A stretch of 40,860 bases of DNA, taken from assembly GCA_013314855.1 (NCBI GenBank), contig JABUEW010000028.1, positions 1-40,860 of the forward strand, read 5' to 3'. The notes beneath the pieces were generated by a model. That model searched no databases. It saw only the letters and a list, made by a program, of their open reading frames with translations, and had not been told where the DNA came from. Both the position numbers and the translations under genes were made by a program. The stretch comes from Bacillota bacterium. GTDB lineage: Bacteria > Bacillota > Clostridia > Acetivibrionales > DUMC01. Positions 30,795 to 39,542 of this stretch are shown here, piece by piece (position 1 is the stretch's first letter; each line of letters opens with the position of its first letter).

Positions 30795-30950
30795 CGCGCT
30801 TCTGAGGAAAATGTTTCGGGATAACCCTGTTACCACAGTTAGTCATAGCCATAAGCCTTTCTTAAGAATATTGAAAAAATATAGTGCAATACACTTTTCA
30901 ATGCGTTATAATATAGGATAAGTATAAGATAGGAAATTAGAAGTACAAGG

Positions 30951-32123
30951 ATGATCGAGAGATACACAGATAATATGGAGCTCATAATGAAAAGAAGAGA
31001 TGATTTTTATAAAACACTCAGGCACATAAGACCTGAAAGATTGATAATTGACTTAGGAGGAAATCCCCTCTCAAGTATGGAAGGACGCAGCATGTATAAG
31101 CTGCTTGAATTCCTGGGATACGAACAGGATAAGGATAACATAGATATTCTGCCATTTGGCAAAGTCCGTAAACTGGATGAGAGATTGCTTGAGTATTTTG
31201 ATATTGATACGAGGTCTGTAGGTGCCATATTACACCCCAAAAAGTCATTATATAGGAAAGTATCTGATAATGAGTATGTGGATGAATGGGGGATTAGACG
31301 CAAATATACAGGCATGTACTGGGATATTGTGGATTATCCCTTGAAAGGTGCTTCCCTGGAGGATCTGGAATTATTTGAGTGGCCTGACCCTGAATCTATT
31401 GATATAAGTGAATTAGAGAATTACACCAGAGAAGCTGAAAGGTTATATAAAGAAACCGACTATATTATATGTGCTGAACACCCTGTTTACGGCATATTTG
31501 AATTGGGATGTTGGATGTGCGGTTTCGATGATTTTCTTTTAAAAATGGCTATAGATCAGGACTTTGTTAAAAGGTTCTTTGAAATTGTTTTAAACTATCA
31601 AAAAAAAATAATTGAATTGTATTACGGAGCATTAGGCAAATATATCCATTACACTTCCAGCGGAGATGATTTTGCCACCCAGAATGGATTGTTCATATCT
31701 CCCGACATGTTTAGAGAGTTAATTAAACCATATTTCAAAGAAAGAATAAGATATACAAAAACGTTTACAGATGCGGCATACCTTCACCATTCATGCGGCA
31801 GCGTTTTCCCATTGATAGATGACCTGATTGATTGTGGCGTAGATATACTAAATCCCATCCAACCCAAAGCAAGGGGTATGGACCCTAAACTCCTTAAAGA
31901 CACTTACGGGGATAGAATAATCTTTCATGGAGGCATAGATACCCAGGACATTTTGCCCTACGGTACAAAAGAAAGTATAGAAGAGGAAGTTGAGAAAGTT
32001 ATAAAAATCCTAAATAAAAATGGGGGCTATATTTTTGCTACTGCCCATAATATTCAGGAAGATGTACCGTGCCAGAATATTGTTTATATGTTTGAAGCAG
32101 CTAAAAAATTTGGAAGGGGTTAG
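30951..32123 (+). CDS. uroporphyrinogen decarboxylase-fold protein, MtaA-like (paralog 3)
   Basis: A 390-residue URO-D superfamily protein of the longer branch often found beside sugar genes. It has GGNPLSSM near residue 37, YLHHSCGSVFPLIDDLID with His/Cys ligands near 278-281, IFHGGIDTQDILPYG, and ATAHNIQEDVPCQNI close to the C terminus; the cysteine in the last motif could be a third ligand. HemE active-site signatures are absent. The ATG at 30951 has only a weak AAGG upstream; an ATG at 30975 is an alternative start. A TATAAT at 30907-30912 may be the -10 box, with a poor -35. Function is unknown; methyl transfer or a related reaction on a small molecule is inference from the fold. Confidence 0.8.
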   Translation: MIERYTDNMELIMKRRDDFYKTLRHIRPERLIIDLGGNPLSSMEGRSMYKLLEFLGYEQDKDNIDILPFGKVRKLDERLLEYFDIDTRSVGAILHPKKSLYRKVSDNEYVDEWGIRRKYTGMYWDIVDYPLKGASLEDLELFEWPDPESIDISELENYTREAERLYKETDYIICAEHPVYGIFELGCWMCGFDDFLLKMAIDQDFVKRFFEIVLNYQKKIIELYYGALGKYIHYTSSGDDFATQNGLFISPDMFRELIKPYFKERIRYTKTFTDAAYLHHSCGSVFPLIDDLIDCGVDILNPIQPKARGMDPKLLKDTYGDRIIFHGGIDTQDILPYGTKESIEEEVEKVIKILNKNGGYIFATAHNIQEDVPCQNIVYMFEAAKKFGRG

Positions 32124-32208
32124 GTTAAGGTTAAATATAATTTGCTTGGTAACAATGGAGTGCAAAGTATCTCCTATTTAAATTAATTGTGCTTTCGATT
32201 TCCTGCTA

Positions 32209-32236
32209 TTTCCCATGTTCAATAAAGGCTTTTGCC
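32209..32236. repeat. 28-bp direct repeat, right copy
   Basis: Partner of the copy at 30767-30794 (26 of 28 identical). It lies 86 bases after the URO-D paralog 3 stop codon. Confidence 0.7.
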
Positions 32237-32298
32237 GGTTCTTTATGTACTTGTTTTATCTATATTAAGAGTTAAATCAAAATGTTATTGATATTGTA

Positions 32299-32328
32299 TT
32301 GTATATGGTGTTTACTTTGAGATATAAT
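32299..32328 (+). promoter_or_regulatory. candidate promoter of the REC-GGDEF gene
   Basis: TTGTAT (32299-32304) and TATAAT (32323-32328) have an 18-base spacer, about 80 bases before the start codon. The 284-base gap otherwise holds only the direct repeat at 32209-32236. Confidence 0.55.
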
Positions 32329-32407
32329 ATTATTATGTAAAACCTAAAACCGTTGGCAGTTTTTGCTTTATACGAGCAGAGTGTGTTAGTTATTTAGGAG
32401 TAGTCAT

Positions 32408-33340
32408 ATGTTTAAGAAGAAAATACTCGTCATAGAAGATAGTGAATTAATATCAAACATGATAGCAGATATCCTAAGAGCAGAAAATTATGATGTTATT
32501 ATAGCAAACAGTGGGGAGGAAGGACTGCTTAAGGTTGCCCAGGAAAAGCCTGATCTTGTATTACTTGATGTGATCTTGCCGGAAATGAATGGTTTCGAGG
32601 TTTGCAAGATATTAAGGGAGGATGAGGGTAATAACCTTATGCCCATTATTATTCTAACATCTCAGGTTAATGAAGATGATAAACTTAAGAGCTTGGAACT
32701 TGGCGCCGATGATTATATTATTAAACCTTTTAATCCCAGAGAACTTATAAGCAGGGTCAGAAACACCCTTATAAGAATAGAAAGGAACAGATATGTTAAT
32801 CCACTTACAGGTTTGCCGGGAAATATTGAAATCCAAATGGAAATAAATCACAGAATTGCAACAAATAAAGTATTTTCATTTATTTATGCTGATTTGGACA
32901 ATTTCAAGGCTTATAATGATGTATATGGATTTGCAAGTGGTGATAGGGCTATAAAACTTACAGCTGACATTATATGTGATAATGTACACATGCATGGTAC
33001 ATCCGGTGATTTTATAGGGCATATAGGTGGAGATGATTTTATTGTTATAACAATACCGGAATGCGTGGATAATGTTTGTAATGGTATTATCAATGATTTT
33101 GATACCAAGATAAAAAGTTTATATAGTAAAAGGGATATTGAAAATGGTTATATAACCACAACTGATAGAAGAGGAAATATTAATAAATTCCCTATAATGT
33201 CTATTTCAATGGCTGTTGTTTCAAATGAATACAGGAAATTTGTCACATATGCACATGTATCGGAAGTTGCTGCTGAGGTTAAGAAGTTTGTAAAATCAAT
33301 ACCCGGAAGTGCCTATTTTAAGGATAGGCGAAAAGATTGA
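32408..33340 (+). CDS. response regulator with divergent GGDEF domain
   Basis: A 310-residue two-domain regulator. The receiver domain (about 1-122) has the acidic pair E10-D11, phospho-acceptor D54 in LLDVILPEMNG, T84 and K106 in IIKPF. The output domain (about 130-300) resembles diguanylate cyclases: NPLTGLPGN, YADLDNFKAYND, and a signature GGDDF at 207-211 instead of GG(D/E)EF. The product-inhibition RxxD motif is missing its arginine (TSGD). So cyclic-di-GMP synthesis is possible but doubtful; the domain may instead bind nucleotide or protein. No histidine kinase is adjacent. The ATG follows a TTAGGAG ribosome site, and a strong shared terminator follows the gene. Confidence 0.88.
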   Translation: MFKKKILVIEDSELISNMIADILRAENYDVIIANSGEEGLLKVAQEKPDLVLLDVILPEMNGFEVCKILREDEGNNLMPIIILTSQVNEDDKLKSLELGADDYIIKPFNPRELISRVRNTLIRIERNRYVNPLTGLPGNIEIQMEINHRIATNKVFSFIYADLDNFKAYNDVYGFASGDRAIKLTADIICDNVHMHGTSGDFIGHIGGDDFIVITIPECVDNVCNGIINDFDTKIKSLYSKRDIENGYITTTDRRGNINKFPIMSISMAVVSNEYRKFVTYAHVSEVAAEVKKFVKSIPGSAYFKDRRKD

Positions 33341-33348
33341 GAGGGTTA

Positions 33349-33391
33349 AAAAGCAAATCCGCCGGAAAATAAATCCAGCGGATTTGCTTTT
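33349..33391. terminator. bidirectional intrinsic terminator
   Basis: AAAAGCAAATCCGC (33349-33362) pairs perfectly with GCGGATTTGCTTTT (33378-33391) around a 15-base loop. The A and T ends provide a U tract in both directions. It serves the convergent REC-GGDEF and Gfo/Idh/MocA genes. Confidence 0.93.
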
Positions 33392-33447
33392 CAAGATTCT
33401 TAAAAGAAGCCTCAAGAGCAGATTCTTGCTTCCTTAAAAACAAGCTC

Positions 33448-34551
33448 CTACTCATCCAGTGCATTTGCAGGAAGTCCCATGGGCAATGGTGACGGACGTT
33501 GGCAGGTGCTGGCAACTTCATAGTGTTTACCATTATTTGATGTATCAAGGAATCCCAGCATTACATCCAATACATGATATGCCATATCTCCATTTGCTCT
33601 ATGAGACCGGCCGCTGATTAATGCATAGGCCATATCTGCAAGCCCGATACCTCTGCTGTTTTCAGCGAAACCGTGAGTTAAAGGCACTTCACTCCATTGA
33701 GAAGCATCTTTTCTTTTTACATAAACCGGCCCGCCGAAAGTATTGGGATCAGGTACACTAAGGGAACCTTCAGTGCCATATATCTCTATTCTGGGAAGCT
33801 GTGCCGCCCATACATCAAAACTTGTAATTATTGTACCTATGGATCCGTTTTCGAAATCAATGACTCCGGCAATATGGGTAGGAGTATCAACAGTAATTTT
33901 GGTGCCGTATTTTGGTTTGCTTGTTATTGTCCTCTCAGGGAATGTAATTCTTGCTGAACCTGTTATCCTTCGTATTGGACCAATAAGGTTTATTAATGCT
34001 GTGAGGTAATAGGGACCCATATCCAACATGGGGCCTCCTCCAACCTTGTAATAGAATTCCGGGTCGGGATGCCAGCTTTCATGTCCATGGCACATCATAA
34101 AAGCAGTTGCCCCTATGGGTTCACCAATCCATCCGTCATCTATGAGTTTGCGACAGGTTTGAATCCCGCCTCCCATAAAAGTATCGGGAGCACACCCTAC
34201 AAGGAGTCCTTTGGATTTGGCTGTTTTTAATATTTTTTGACCGTCTTCTCTTGTAATTGCCAGGGGTTTTTCACTATAAACGCTCTTACCGGCTTCTAAC
34301 GCTGCAAGGCTGACTTCTGCATGAGCTTTGGGGATAGTGAGGTTTAGTACTATTTGAATATCGGGATCCGATAGCAGTTCTTCCACTGTACATGCTTTGG
34401 GAATGCCAAACTCTTCTGCCTTAGCTTTTGCCCTTTCAATATAAAGATCGGAACATGCAACGATGTCAAGGACTTCAAGCAGTTTGCCGTTCTTAAAATA
34501 TATACCGCTTATATTCCCGCAACCGATGACACCAACTTTAACTTTTTTCAT
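33448..34551 (-). CDS. Gfo/Idh/MocA family oxidoreductase
   Basis: A 367-residue NAD(P)-dependent sugar dehydrogenase-type protein. The N-terminal Rossmann fold starts [18 protein letters not shown], and [11 protein letters not shown] contains the family EKP motif with the nicotinamide-site lysine. The C-terminal alpha/beta domain includes [16 protein letters not shown] with the conserved aspartate in the usual active-site helix. Typical reactions are oxidation or reduction of a sugar or inositol hydroxyl, often at C3. The ThuA-like gene lies 97 bases upstream on the same strand and a LacI gene before that, which points to a sugar catabolic operon. GAAAGGAGAAATC precedes the ATG. The substrate is not known. 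Confidence 0.92.
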   Translation of the reverse strand: MKKVKVGVIGCGNISGIYFKNGKLLEVLDIVACSDLYIERAKAKAEEFGIPKACTVEELLSDPDIQIVLNLTIPKAHAEVSLAALEAGKSVYSEKPLAITREDGQKILKTAKSKGLLVGCAPDTFMGGGIQTCRKLIDDGWIGEPIGATAFMMCHGHESWHPDPEFYYKVGGGPMLDMGPYYLTALINLIGPIRRITGSARITFPERTITSKPKYGTKITVDTPTHIAGVIDFENGSIGTIITSFDVWAAQLPRIEIYGTEGSLSVPDPNTFGGPVYVKRKDASQWSEVPLTHGFAENSRGIGLADMAYALISGRSHRANGDMAYHVLDVMLGFLDTSNNGKHYEVASTCQRPSPLPMGLPANALDE

Positions 34552-34629
34552 AATTGATTTCTCCTTTCACGTTTATTTTTATTGAAGCAGCGGCACGTAA
34601 AATGTCCCTATGCCTCTCCAGGACAACTC

Positions 34630-34651
34630 CAGTACCACTTCAGTACCACTA
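34630..34651. repeat. 11-bp tandem duplication at the thuA-like stop codon
   Basis: CAGTACCACTT (34630-34640) is followed by CAGTACCACTA (34641-34651), 10 of 11 identical. The last three bases are the stop codon of the ThuA-like gene on the minus strand. Confidence 0.75.
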
Positions 34652-35371
34652 AAACATTTTCTTGTCGCTTTCAAATTCTCTTGCATCAAGGCCTAATCTT
34701 AATGCAACATCTTTGCCTTCTGCAGCCCATAAGAATCCTCTTCGCATTATTTCAAGGGCTTCTTTTATATTGAAAACATCTGCATGATGACCCAGGGAGC
34801 TGTAAAATACTCGGCCATGTCCCCATCTCTTTGTCCATACTACGGGGACATCCACATATCCATTGGAAGCATGATACCAGTTGACTACAGGAAAACGTGT
34901 GGTTGCCAGTACTTCAATGGCAGGGTCTACATGTACGTAATACTGCTCACTTTTTACCTTAAAGTCTTCAATTCCTTCTACAATAGGGCTTGAACCTCTT
35001 TTAATATTTACCATATATTCCACGCCGTCTCCGCCGGGATGGGAGACCCATTGTCCACCTGTCATAAACTGCCATTCAACGCTTTCGCGGAAAGCGTCGC
35101 ACATTCCTCCATGACATCCAGCTAATCCTACTCCTGAGGCTACGGCTTCCATAACCGGTTTAACTTGTTCTCCGGTTATTTTCCCCATGGTCCACTCTGG
35201 AATTATTAAATGTAGGGATTTTAACTTTTCTACATCCAGGAATGCATCCAAAGTATCAGAAACTTCCACTTCAAAGTCACATTCTTCAAGAGTCCTCTTA
35301 AATATGTGTGCTACCTGTTCCGGTTCGTGACCAAGCCAACCACCCCAGACAATTAAAGCTTTTCTTTTCAT
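34649..35371 (-). CDS. ThuA-like domain protein (class I glutamine amidotransferase fold)
   Basis: A 240-residue protein of the ThuA family. It begins KRKALIVWGGWLGHEPEQ, contains GLAGCHGGMCDAFRESVEW in the position of the amidotransferase nucleophile elbow, and ends with the family motif RVFYSSLGHHADVFN. ThuA and its partner ThuB (a Gfo/Idh/MocA dehydrogenase) act on trehalose and related disaccharides in rhizobia through 3-keto sugars. The same two families are adjacent here, so a keto-glycoside pathway is a reasonable inference. It sits between the LacI gene and the dehydrogenase gene, with 118 bases upstream and 97 downstream. The ATG is preceded by AGGTG. Confidence 0.88.
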   Translation of the reverse strand: MKRKALIVWGGWLGHEPEQVAHIFKRTLEECDFEVEVSDTLDAFLDVEKLKSLHLIIPEWTMGKITGEQVKPVMEAVASGVGLAGCHGGMCDAFRESVEWQFMTGGQWVSHPGGDGVEYMVNIKRGSSPIVEGIEDFKVKSEQYYVHVDPAIEVLATTRFPVVNWYHASNGYVDVPVVWTKRWGHGRVFYSSLGHHADVFNIKEALEIMRRGFLWAAEGKDVALRLGLDAREFESDKKMF

Positions 35372-35469
35372 TATTTATTCACCTGCCTACTTATTATTTA
35401 TATTTATTTTATATTTACTTTAGGAAGAAAATTAAATTGGAACAAATATTGTTAATATCTTGTTTACTA

Positions 35470-35486
35470 AAGGACTTCAAGTCCTT
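35470..35486. other. small palindrome between lacI and the thuA-like gene
   Basis: AAGGACTT and AAGTCCTT are complementary around one base. It lies just after the LacI stop on the minus strand. It could be a weak terminator or processing hairpin that lowers downstream expression, but there is no T tract. Confidence 0.3.
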
Positions 35487-35489
35487 GAT

Positions 35490-36527
35490 TTATACCAGGT
35501 TATGATTGGTTGATTTTCTAACCACCAATTCGGGCTGTATAAATATTTCAAAATTATCCTTTTCATTTCTAACGTATTTAATAAATTCACCGGCACATTT
35601 ATAACCCAGCTCATAAAAGGGGATACGTACTGTAGTAAGCTGCGGTGTAACGAGAGTTGCTATATCCGAATCATCGTAACCCACGATAGAAATTTCTTCC
35701 GGTATTTTAGTGCCATTTTCCAACAGCCCTTGAAGGAGGCCTGCAGCCATCCTGTCATTAGAGACAAAGACCGAAGAAGGTATCTTTTTAAGGGACAGTA
35801 TTTTTTTTGACGCATAATATCCGCTTTTTCTTCCATAGTTGCCTTCAAAGAGCATTTCATTGTCAAAAGGGATATTGTATGTCTCTAGAGCTTTTTTATA
35901 GCCTTTAAGCCTGTCTATACTATTTATATAATACATTGGGCCGTTTAAAAAAGCAATTTCTCTATGTCCCAGGTCGATAAGGTGTTTTACCGCTTCAAAA
36001 CTTCCTTTTACATTATCTGCATCTACGAAACTTATACCGGAGTTTTCTATGTAGTTATTTATAAGACAAAATTTATAACCCTCTTCTTTCAATTTTTTAA
36101 GCGAGGGATCATTGGCAAATGTCCCCAATAATATACAACCGTCTACTTTGTTTCCCCTGAAATACTTTACATAATCACCACCTGATATACTATACTTTCC
36201 ATTATTTCTTGCATGACTGTGTACAGTATCAATGTCATGATAAAATAAAAGAAGATTATAGCCGTTTTTTGTAAGGGCATCGCCAATTCCGCTTAAAAGC
36301 TCTGCAAAGTAGTATACAGATAGCATATGGACATTTTGAATTCTTGGAATTACAACCCCTATATTTCCGCTTACCCCTTTTATAAAATTAGTTGCTATAA
36401 TATTAGGATGATAGTCCAATTCCTTTGCGGCTTTTAAAACTCTGTCACGGGTAGCAGGAGATACTGAATTAGGGTTATTAAAAACCCTTGAAACTGTAGC
36501 ACCTGACACACCCGCCTTTTTGGCCAC
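35490..36527 (-). CDS. LacI/GalR family regulator with an anomalous start
   Basis: A LacI-type repressor: HTH VAKKAGVSGATVSRVFNN, hinge region NIIATNFIKGVSGN, and a ligand-binding domain from GVVIPRIQN to the C terminus. The only standard start codon in frame is GTG at 36527, which would cut off the beginning of the first DNA-binding helix. Upstream, in frame, VATRNDV continues the normal LacI N terminus (T-x-x-D-V-A). A perfect GGAGG (36554-36558) lies 8 bases before GTA at 36545, 5 before GTT and 2 before ATT at 36551, so initiation seems to use a non-standard codon or a start was lost by mutation or error. The promoter and palindromic operator upstream suggest autoregulation. It heads the ThuA-like and Gfo/Idh/MocA genes. 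Confidence 0.87.
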   Translation of the reverse strand: MAKKAGVSGATVSRVFNNPNSVSPATRDRVLKAAKELDYHPNIIATNFIKGVSGNIGVVIPRIQNVHMLSVYYFAELLSGIGDALTKNGYNLLLFYHDIDTVHSHARNNGKYSISGGDYVKYFRGNKVDGCILLGTFANDPSLKKLKEEGYKFCLINNYIENSGISFVDADNVKGSFEAVKHLIDLGHREIAFLNGPMYYINSIDRLKGYKKALETYNIPFDNEMLFEGNYGRKSGYYASKKILSLKKIPSSVFVSNDRMAAGLLQGLLENGTKIPEEISIVGYDDSDIATLVTPQLTTVRIPFYELGYKCAGEFIKYVRNEKDNFEIFIQPELVVRKSTNHNLV

Positions 36528-36580
36528 ATCATTTCTTGTCGCTACAACAATTACCTCCTTTCTCTAATGTTCCTTAATTT

Positions 36581-36594
36581 TGTACACGTGTACA
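36581..36594. promoter_or_regulatory. LacI-type palindromic operator at the lacI promoter
   Basis: TGTACACGTGTACA is a perfect 14-bp palindrome with a central CG. It abuts and overlaps by one base the -10 box of the minus-strand promoter. It differs from the GH116 operator in half-site bases, so each LacI protein probably has its own site. Confidence 0.75.
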
Positions 36595-36622
36595 TTATAA
36601 CTTAAAAAAATATTAAAGTCAA
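36594..36622 (-). promoter_or_regulatory. promoter of the lacI-thuA-like-Gfo genes
   Basis: On the minus strand TTGACT (36617-36622) and TATAAT (36594-36599) have a 17-base spacer. The palindromic operator follows directly, placing the transcription start inside it. Confidence 0.8.
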
Positions 36623-36673
36623 TCAAATTTAACAATTTGACTAAAACTAAAGAAGTTTTACTAGATGCAGTTC

Positions 36674-37222
36674 TTAAAAACTAACTCTTGGAGTGCTTCT
36701 TTCAGCTTCGTCGGTCTTAAAGAAAGGCTCTTCTTTAAAACCAAACATTGATGCAATTATGTTAGTTGGAAACATTTGCACCGCATTGTTATATGTTAAG
36801 ACAACATCATTATAAAATTGCCTTGCATAGCTTATCTTATCCTCTGTCTTTGAAAGCTCCTGCTGCAAGTGAGAAAAGTTTTCATTGGCCTTCAAATCAG
36901 GGTAGGCTTCAGATAATGCAAAAAGCCTACCTAATACTTGAGAAAGCTGGCCGTTGGCATTCATCATATCTTCCGGCGTTTTTGCCGAGAGGTATTTTGT
37001 CCTTGCAGAGACAACAGCTTCCAAAGTTTCTTTTTCATGACCTGCATAACCCTTTACAGTCTCTACAAGATTCGGAATAAGGTCAAACCTTCTCTTTAGT
37101 TGTACATCAATTTGGCTCCATGAATTCTTTACCCTGTTCCTTTTAATCACCAGGCCGTTGTACATAGATATTACAATTAATACCAAAACTACAATTACTA
37201 TAAAAGCAATAATCCATACCAT
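36674..37222 (-). CDS. lemA: LemA family protein
   Basis: A 182-residue protein: one N-terminal membrane helix (VWIIAFIVIVVLVLIVISMY) then the helical LemA domain (VKNSWSQIDVQLKRRFDLIP, VKGYAGHEKETLEAVVSART, FPTNIIASMFGFKEEPFF). The open frame extends 49 codons further upstream to a TTG without a ribosome site, but GGAGGG lies 6 bases before the ATG at 37222, and this start gives the normal family architecture. LemA proteins are membrane anchored and commonly sit next to DUF2207 proteins with glycine-rich tails, as here. Their molecular role in bacteria is uncertain. Confidence 0.92.
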   Translation of the reverse strand: MVWIIAFIVIVVLVLIVISMYNGLVIKRNRVKNSWSQIDVQLKRRFDLIPNLVETVKGYAGHEKETLEAVVSARTKYLSAKTPEDMMNANGQLSQVLGRLFALSEAYPDLKANENFSHLQQELSKTEDKISYARQFYNDVVLTYNNAVQMFPTNIIASMFGFKEEPFFKTDEAERSTPRVSF

Positions 37223-37250
37223 AAAAAACCCTCCAGTTAAAATATTTGCT

Positions 37251-37284
37251 AAAAATACACTTAAAAATACACTTAAAAATATAT
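37251..37284. repeat. 12-bp tandem repeat between lemA and the DUF2207 gene
   Basis: AAAAATACACTT occurs at 37251-37262 and 37263-37274, followed by a partial third copy (37275-37284). It lies in the 156-base gap between the two genes. Confidence 0.8.
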
Positions 37285-37378
37285 ATTTACTTAATCCTGT
37301 CTCAAGCATCGCTTTTCGCGTCATCCGTGGTGCTCCAATATTTTCTTCACTTAAATTAAATACACCCAATATAGGAAA

Positions 37379-39322
37379 TTAAAAAGCACCGCCACCGCTG
37401 CCACCACCACCTCCTCCTGAACTACCTCCGCTAAAGCCACCACCTTTTCCTGAAAGTGACGAATTCTTTGAATTAGCTATAGCAGTAGCTGTTGTAACCG
37501 CACTTTCAACTGTGCGTATGGTATCGTTAAATGTCCTTTCAAAGTTGCTAAAATACCCGTAAGACATCCCGTAGAGGAATGTAAGCTGGGGATTATTTAA
37601 ATCAGTATCTTTAAAAACCAGTGGAAGTTGCTTTATTACTTCTTTTGCTACACCTAGAGATATTGCATAGACCAGGTAATGCTCCCATAGGATAATGGAC
37701 TGGATTTCAGCCTCTCTTAAGCGGCTGAAGTCTTTTAAGAATTTTCTGAAAGCCTTCCACTTTGCATATTGTTCATTGCCATAGGAAGAACGTCTCTTAA
37801 TTCTAGCAGAAAAAATTAGCATAATAATACCCAGGAATAGCAGTATAACGCCATAAGCTGTGTAGAAAGCTGCAGGTAATGCAATACCTGCAGCTATATA
37901 AAATATTGCCGACAGTATACCTATAATTTGGCCTTTCTTTGCAGAATTGTCAAAAAAATTATTTTTTTTGGCTTCCATTTCCGCTTTCTCACACCAGAGG
38001 TCATAGCTCCCTTTAAAGTCCAATGCAGTCTTGTTCTTCTTTGCATAATCTTTAATATCGTTTAATAATACATCATGTCCATTGCCGATTTCATTAATAA
38101 ACCAGTTTATCAGAAAAGATTCATGAGATTTTAAGTCTGTTAAGGGTTTTTCATTATTTAATGAAATCATATACTCTGATACTTTTTTAGTTCCGAAAAG
38201 GGACTTTTTGTCCACATCAACTTTTTCAAGCAAAAGATATCTTTTCCTGACAAGGTCCATAAGGGTAGCCATTATATCCCTAGGATGTACACTACCCATA
38301 CTCATGAGCACGCTCATTTCCGCAGGAGTGTATTCTCCGGGCAATTCTCTGTAATATTGACCAAAAAAGCTGTGCTTAAATTCTCTATCATATTTTAAAT
38401 AGATATATATTATTATAGCAAACCATAGGGGCAGTAAAATTCCAAATAATATGTTTCCTATAAGGGAGAGCCTTTTTCGCCTTTCCTCTTGCTGTTTTAA
38501 AAACTCCCTGGCCTTTTCTCTTTCAATATTTGCTTCTTCGGCAAGTTTTTCTTCATATTTAAGAATATCCGATAAAGCATCTTTGGAAACTATATTCTTT
38601 GAATTGGGGACAAGTTTGTTAGGAAAGAGCACTCTCGTTTCGACAAAGGTTCCGGGCGACACTGCAGGTACTTTGAATTCAGCTGTCTTTGCATCAATTA
38701 TTTCTGATTCTCCGGTTAAAGGGCCATGACCAAAAATGTTAATTTCTTCTTTTGTTGCACCCTCAGGTATTGTCACTTTTATATAGACATTATTAATAGG
38801 TACTTCCCAGCCGGTACCAATCATTTTTCTGTTAAACTCGGCAATGTCATTGTATCTTGTTACTGCATCCAGCAACTTGTACCTGTAAACAAAGGTTTTT
38901 TCTTCATCTTGTGAAGGCTCATATACCTTAAACATTGCCGTATTATTGGACAAATTAAAGGTATAAGTACCCCTTGCCCCGGAATTATTTTCTTCGGCTT
39001 TTACTTCGGTACCTTTTCGATTTATAAACACTTGCGGTTTCTCTATACCATTAGTCCCTGATAAATCAATATTAAGAGTTACACCATTAAATTTACCTGA
39101 GAAATTATAGGTTATGTGTTCTTCAACACTGGCAGAACCATCACTGCTAATATATACTAATATATTATACTTTGAAATGTAATATTCCCTGTCGCTGTCA
39201 GCCATTACAACAGTGGCAAATACAGGCATTACTGCAATAGTGGCAAAGGCAGATATAATCATCAGAACAACAATAATAGCAAATAAAAAAATTGCTGCAG
39301 CTTGTTTTTTTCTTCCCAGCAT
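37379..39322 (-). CDS. DUF2207 domain membrane protein with glycine-rich C terminus
   Basis: A 647-residue membrane protein. An N-terminal signal or membrane helix (about 10-40) is followed by the extracytoplasmic DUF2207 domain (ISKYNILVYISSDGSASVEE onward to about 250). A charged coiled stretch precedes a membrane helix (about 285-310), then a cytoplasmic region, a pair of helices near 465-510, and a second cytoplasmic region. The C terminus is a Gly/Ser-rich tail ending GGGGSGGGAF, a feature of this family. AGGGG lies 9 bases before the ATG. It is probably co-transcribed with lemA 156 bases downstream. The biochemical function is not known; membrane stress or envelope functions have been proposed for relatives. 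Confidence 0.88.
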   Translation of the reverse strand: MLGRKKQAAAIFLFAIIVVLMIISAFATIAVMPVFATVVMADSDREYYISKYNILVYISSDGSASVEEHITYNFSGKFNGVTLNIDLSGTNGIEKPQVFINRKGTEVKAEENNSGARGTYTFNLSNNTAMFKVYEPSQDEEKTFVYRYKLLDAVTRYNDIAEFNRKMIGTGWEVPINNVYIKVTIPEGATKEEINIFGHGPLTGESEIIDAKTAEFKVPAVSPGTFVETRVLFPNKLVPNSKNIVSKDALSDILKYEEKLAEEANIEREKAREFLKQQEERRKRLSLIGNILFGILLPLWFAIIIYIYLKYDREFKHSFFGQYYRELPGEYTPAEMSVLMSMGSVHPRDIMATLMDLVRKRYLLLEKVDVDKKSLFGTKKVSEYMISLNNEKPLTDLKSHESFLINWFINEIGNGHDVLLNDIKDYAKKNKTALDFKGSYDLWCEKAEMEAKKNNFFDNSAKKGQIIGILSAIFYIAAGIALPAAFYTAYGVILLFLGIIMLIFSARIKRRSSYGNEQYAKWKAFRKFLKDFSRLREAEIQSIILWEHYLVYAISLGVAKEVIKQLPLVFKDTDLNNPQLTFLYGMSYGYFSNFERTFNDTIRTVESAVTTATAIANSKNSSLSGKGGGFSGGSSGGGGGGSGGGAF

Positions 39323-39370
39323 ATAATAGGACCCCTACTTTCAAATTTAATGTATTTCTAATTTAACTTA

Positions 39371-39406
39371 TTGTGCCATTTCATTATATTGTGCCATTTC
39401 ATTATG
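39371..39406. repeat. 18-bp tandem duplication upstream of the DUF2207 gene
   Basis: TTGTGCCATTTCATTATA (39371-39388) is followed directly by TTGTGCCATTTCATTATG (39389-39406), 17 of 18 identical. The right end overlaps a small palindrome, ATTTCATTATGAAAT. It lies in the probable leader or promoter region of the minus-strand gene. Confidence 0.85.
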
Positions 39407-39542
39407 AAATAATATTTAGCGATAGTTCTTAAATAAAACCAACACAATAAATTATATTTATTAAGCTATTATATCACACAGATTAATATGTAAATACATA
39501 AAAAAATTAAACATTAAAAGTAGGGAAGAAATACATCCTTTC

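Noticed and set aside
37223-37369. 49-codon N-terminal extension of LemA starting at TTG
   Set aside because: No ribosome site at the TTG, contains the 12-bp tandem repeat, and a GGAGGG site marks the internal ATG.
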